From: Mesorhizobium denitrificans | GTDB taxonomy: Bacteria > Pseudomonadota > Alphaproteobacteria > Rhizobiales > Rhizobiaceae | Assembly: GCF_003403035.1 (NCBI RefSeq) | Contig: NZ_QURN01000008.1 | Span: 62,001 to 126,000 of the forward strand | DNA: 64,000 nucleotides | Direction: 5' to 3' | In this document: positions 62,907-64,000 of the stretch, piece after piece | Numbering within the stretch: position 1 is the first letter of the stretch | Layout of the letters: each line of letters begins with the position of its first letter | Notes under the pieces: model-generated | The model's database searches: none | What the model saw: only the letters and a program-made list of their open reading frames with translations | Told to the model about the DNA's origin: nothing | Made by a program: the position numbers and the translations under genes

Positions 62907-64000
62907 TTAGTCATCGAGCACCCACGTATCTTTCGTGCCGCCGCCTTGCGAAGAATTGACGACAAGCGAGCCTTCCTTCAGCGCCACGCGCGTCAGGCCA
63001 CCCGGCACAATCTGGATTCTGTCCGAAACCAGAACGAATGGCCGTAGATCGACATGGCGCGGCGCCAGCCCCTTTTCCGTCAGGATCGGACACGTTGAGA
63101 GCGAAAGCGTCGGTTGCGCGATATAATTATGCGGCTTGGCTTTCAGCTTTGCAGCGAATGCCTCGCACTCCTTCTGCGAAGCCGCAGGACCGACCAGCAT
63201 TCCGTAGCCGCCGGAACCATGCACCTCTTTCACCACCAGTTCTTCAAGATGCTCAAGAACATATTTCAGGCTGTCTTCTTCGGAGCATCGCCACGTCGGG
63301 ATATTGCCCAGAATTGCCTTGCGGCCTGTATAGAATTCCACGATTTCCGGCATGTAGGAGTAAATCGCCTTGTCATCGGAAATACCGGTGCCGGGTGCGT
63401 TGGCAATCGTGATGTTGCCAGCCCTGTAGACGTCCATAATTCCGGGAACGCCCAGCGCCGAGTCCGGTCTGAACGTCAACGGGTCCAGATAAGCGTCGTC
63501 AACGCGCCGATAGAGCACGTCGATTTGCTTGTAGCCTTCGGTCGTGCGCATCGCGACATGCCCATCGACCACGCGCAAATCTGATCCTTCAACCAGTTCC
63601 ACGCCCATTTGATCTGCGAGAAACGCGTGTTCAAAATAGGCCGAGTTGAAACTGCCGGGCGTCAGCACAGCGATCGTCGGGCGATCCGGCGCGCTTTGCG
63701 GCTTCGTCGCCGCCAGCGAGCGGCGCAGCAGTTGCGGGTAGTTTTCAACCGGGCGCACTTTGATTTGCTGAAACAGCTCCGGGAAAAGCTGCATCATCGT
63801 CTCGCGGTTTTCCAGCATGTAGGAAACACCGGAAGGCGTTCGCGCATTGTCCTCCAGCACGAAGAAATCATTCTCGCCGGTGCGCACAATGTCCACCCCG
63901 ATAATGTGCGTATAAACGCCGGCGGGTGGGCGAACACCGACCATCTCCGGCAAGAACGCCTCATTGCCCGCAATCAGCGAGCGCGGCACGCGTCCCGATT
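62907..64000 (-). CDS. Circularly permuted ATP-grasp protein (partial, runs off window)
   Basis: The C-terminal 364 or so codons of a circularly permuted type 2 ATP-grasp protein (old DUF404/DUF407) enter from the right edge; the frame stays open to 64000, so the start lies outside. Family wording: EMVGVRPPAGVYTHIIGVD, FVLEDNARTPSGVSYMLENR, VLYRRVDDAYLDP, VKEVHGSGGYGMLVGP. The family is thought to form peptide-like amide bonds at ATP cost. It is the first visible gene of the Anbu operon. Confidence 0.92.
   Translation of the reverse strand, partial: SGRVPRSLIAGNEAFLPEMVGVRPPAGVYTHIIGVDIVRTGENDFFVLEDNARTPSGVSYMLENRETMMQLFPELFQQIKVRPVENYPQLLRRSLAATKPQSAPDRPTIAVLTPGSFNSAYFEHAFLADQMGVELVEGSDLRVVDGHVAMRTTEGYKQIDVLYRRVDDAYLDPLTFRPDSALGVPGIMDVYRAGNITIANAPGTGISDDKAIYSYMPEIVEFYTGRKAILGNIPTWRCSEEDSLKYVLEHLEELVVKEVHGSGGYGMLVGPAASQKECEAFAAKLKAKPHNYIAQPTLSLSTCPILTEKGLAPRHVDLRPFVLVSDRIQIVPGGLTRVALKEGSLVVNSSQGGGTKDTWVLDD

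Overview
The window is a stretch of chromosome from an alphaproteobacterium, most likely Hyphomicrobiales (Rhizobiales) and close to the Phyllobacteriaceae/Brucella group. The basis is gene order and protein wording that I recognise: dac-phasin, pyrB-pyrC'-plsY-dprA-topA-rnr, clpP-clpX-lon-hupB, the rhizobial glycerol ABC transporter cluster, and the small families DUF1489, DUF6105 and DUF1127. I did not assign a genus. The DNA is gene-dense, GC-rich and mostly core genome. I saw no transposase, no CRISPR array, no rRNA and no phage genes.

Layout. 0-3 kb: a probable clpS start, a phasin and a PBP-type D,D-carboxypeptidase with a SPOR domain. 3-8 kb: serine dehydratase, gatC-GNAT-gatA and a UPF0173 metallo-hydrolase. 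8-22 kb: ruvX, an AidB-like flavoprotein, pyrB with a DHOase-like protein that has lost metal ligands, plsY, dprA, topA, rnr, a DUF983 protein and rplM-rpsI with a clear promoter and terminator. 21.7-31 kb: a phosphodiesterase, tRNA-Val, tRNA-Asp, an orphan membrane protein, then the protein quality-control block hupB, lon, clpX and clpP, with a heat-shock-type promoter candidate before clpP, and a secreted repeat protein. 30.5-43 kb: a mosaic of short metabolic units: sarcosine-oxidase-like flavoprotein, cytochrome P450, cupin, metY and CoA-binding protein, enoyl-CoA hydratase with thioesterase and NUDIX, MocR regulator, tag, DedA and dgkA. 43-47 kb: glmS, glmU (UDP-GlcNAc synthesis) and a CcdA-type thiol-redox membrane protein.

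47.35-49.93 kb is the one clearly accessory region. A 46-bp direct repeat of the 3' part of tRNA-Lys(TTT) brackets about 2.5 kb that holds a LysR regulator, a divergent ureidoglycolate-lyase-like gene and a decayed fragment of an M20 amidohydrolase. No integrase remains. It looks like a shrunken tRNA-integrated island that separates tRNA-Lys from ccdA.

50-60.3 kb is a complete glycerol regulon: repressor glpR, dehydrogenase glpD, ABC transporter glpS-T-P-Q-U-V and kinase glpK, all on the minus strand. CGAAA-rich repeats before glpR are likely operators. 60.3-64 kb is the Anbu (bacterial proteasome homologue) operon: ATP-grasp (cut by the window end), alpha-E, transglutaminase-like and Anbu. 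It is the most biochemically open system here, although the gene set itself has been described before.
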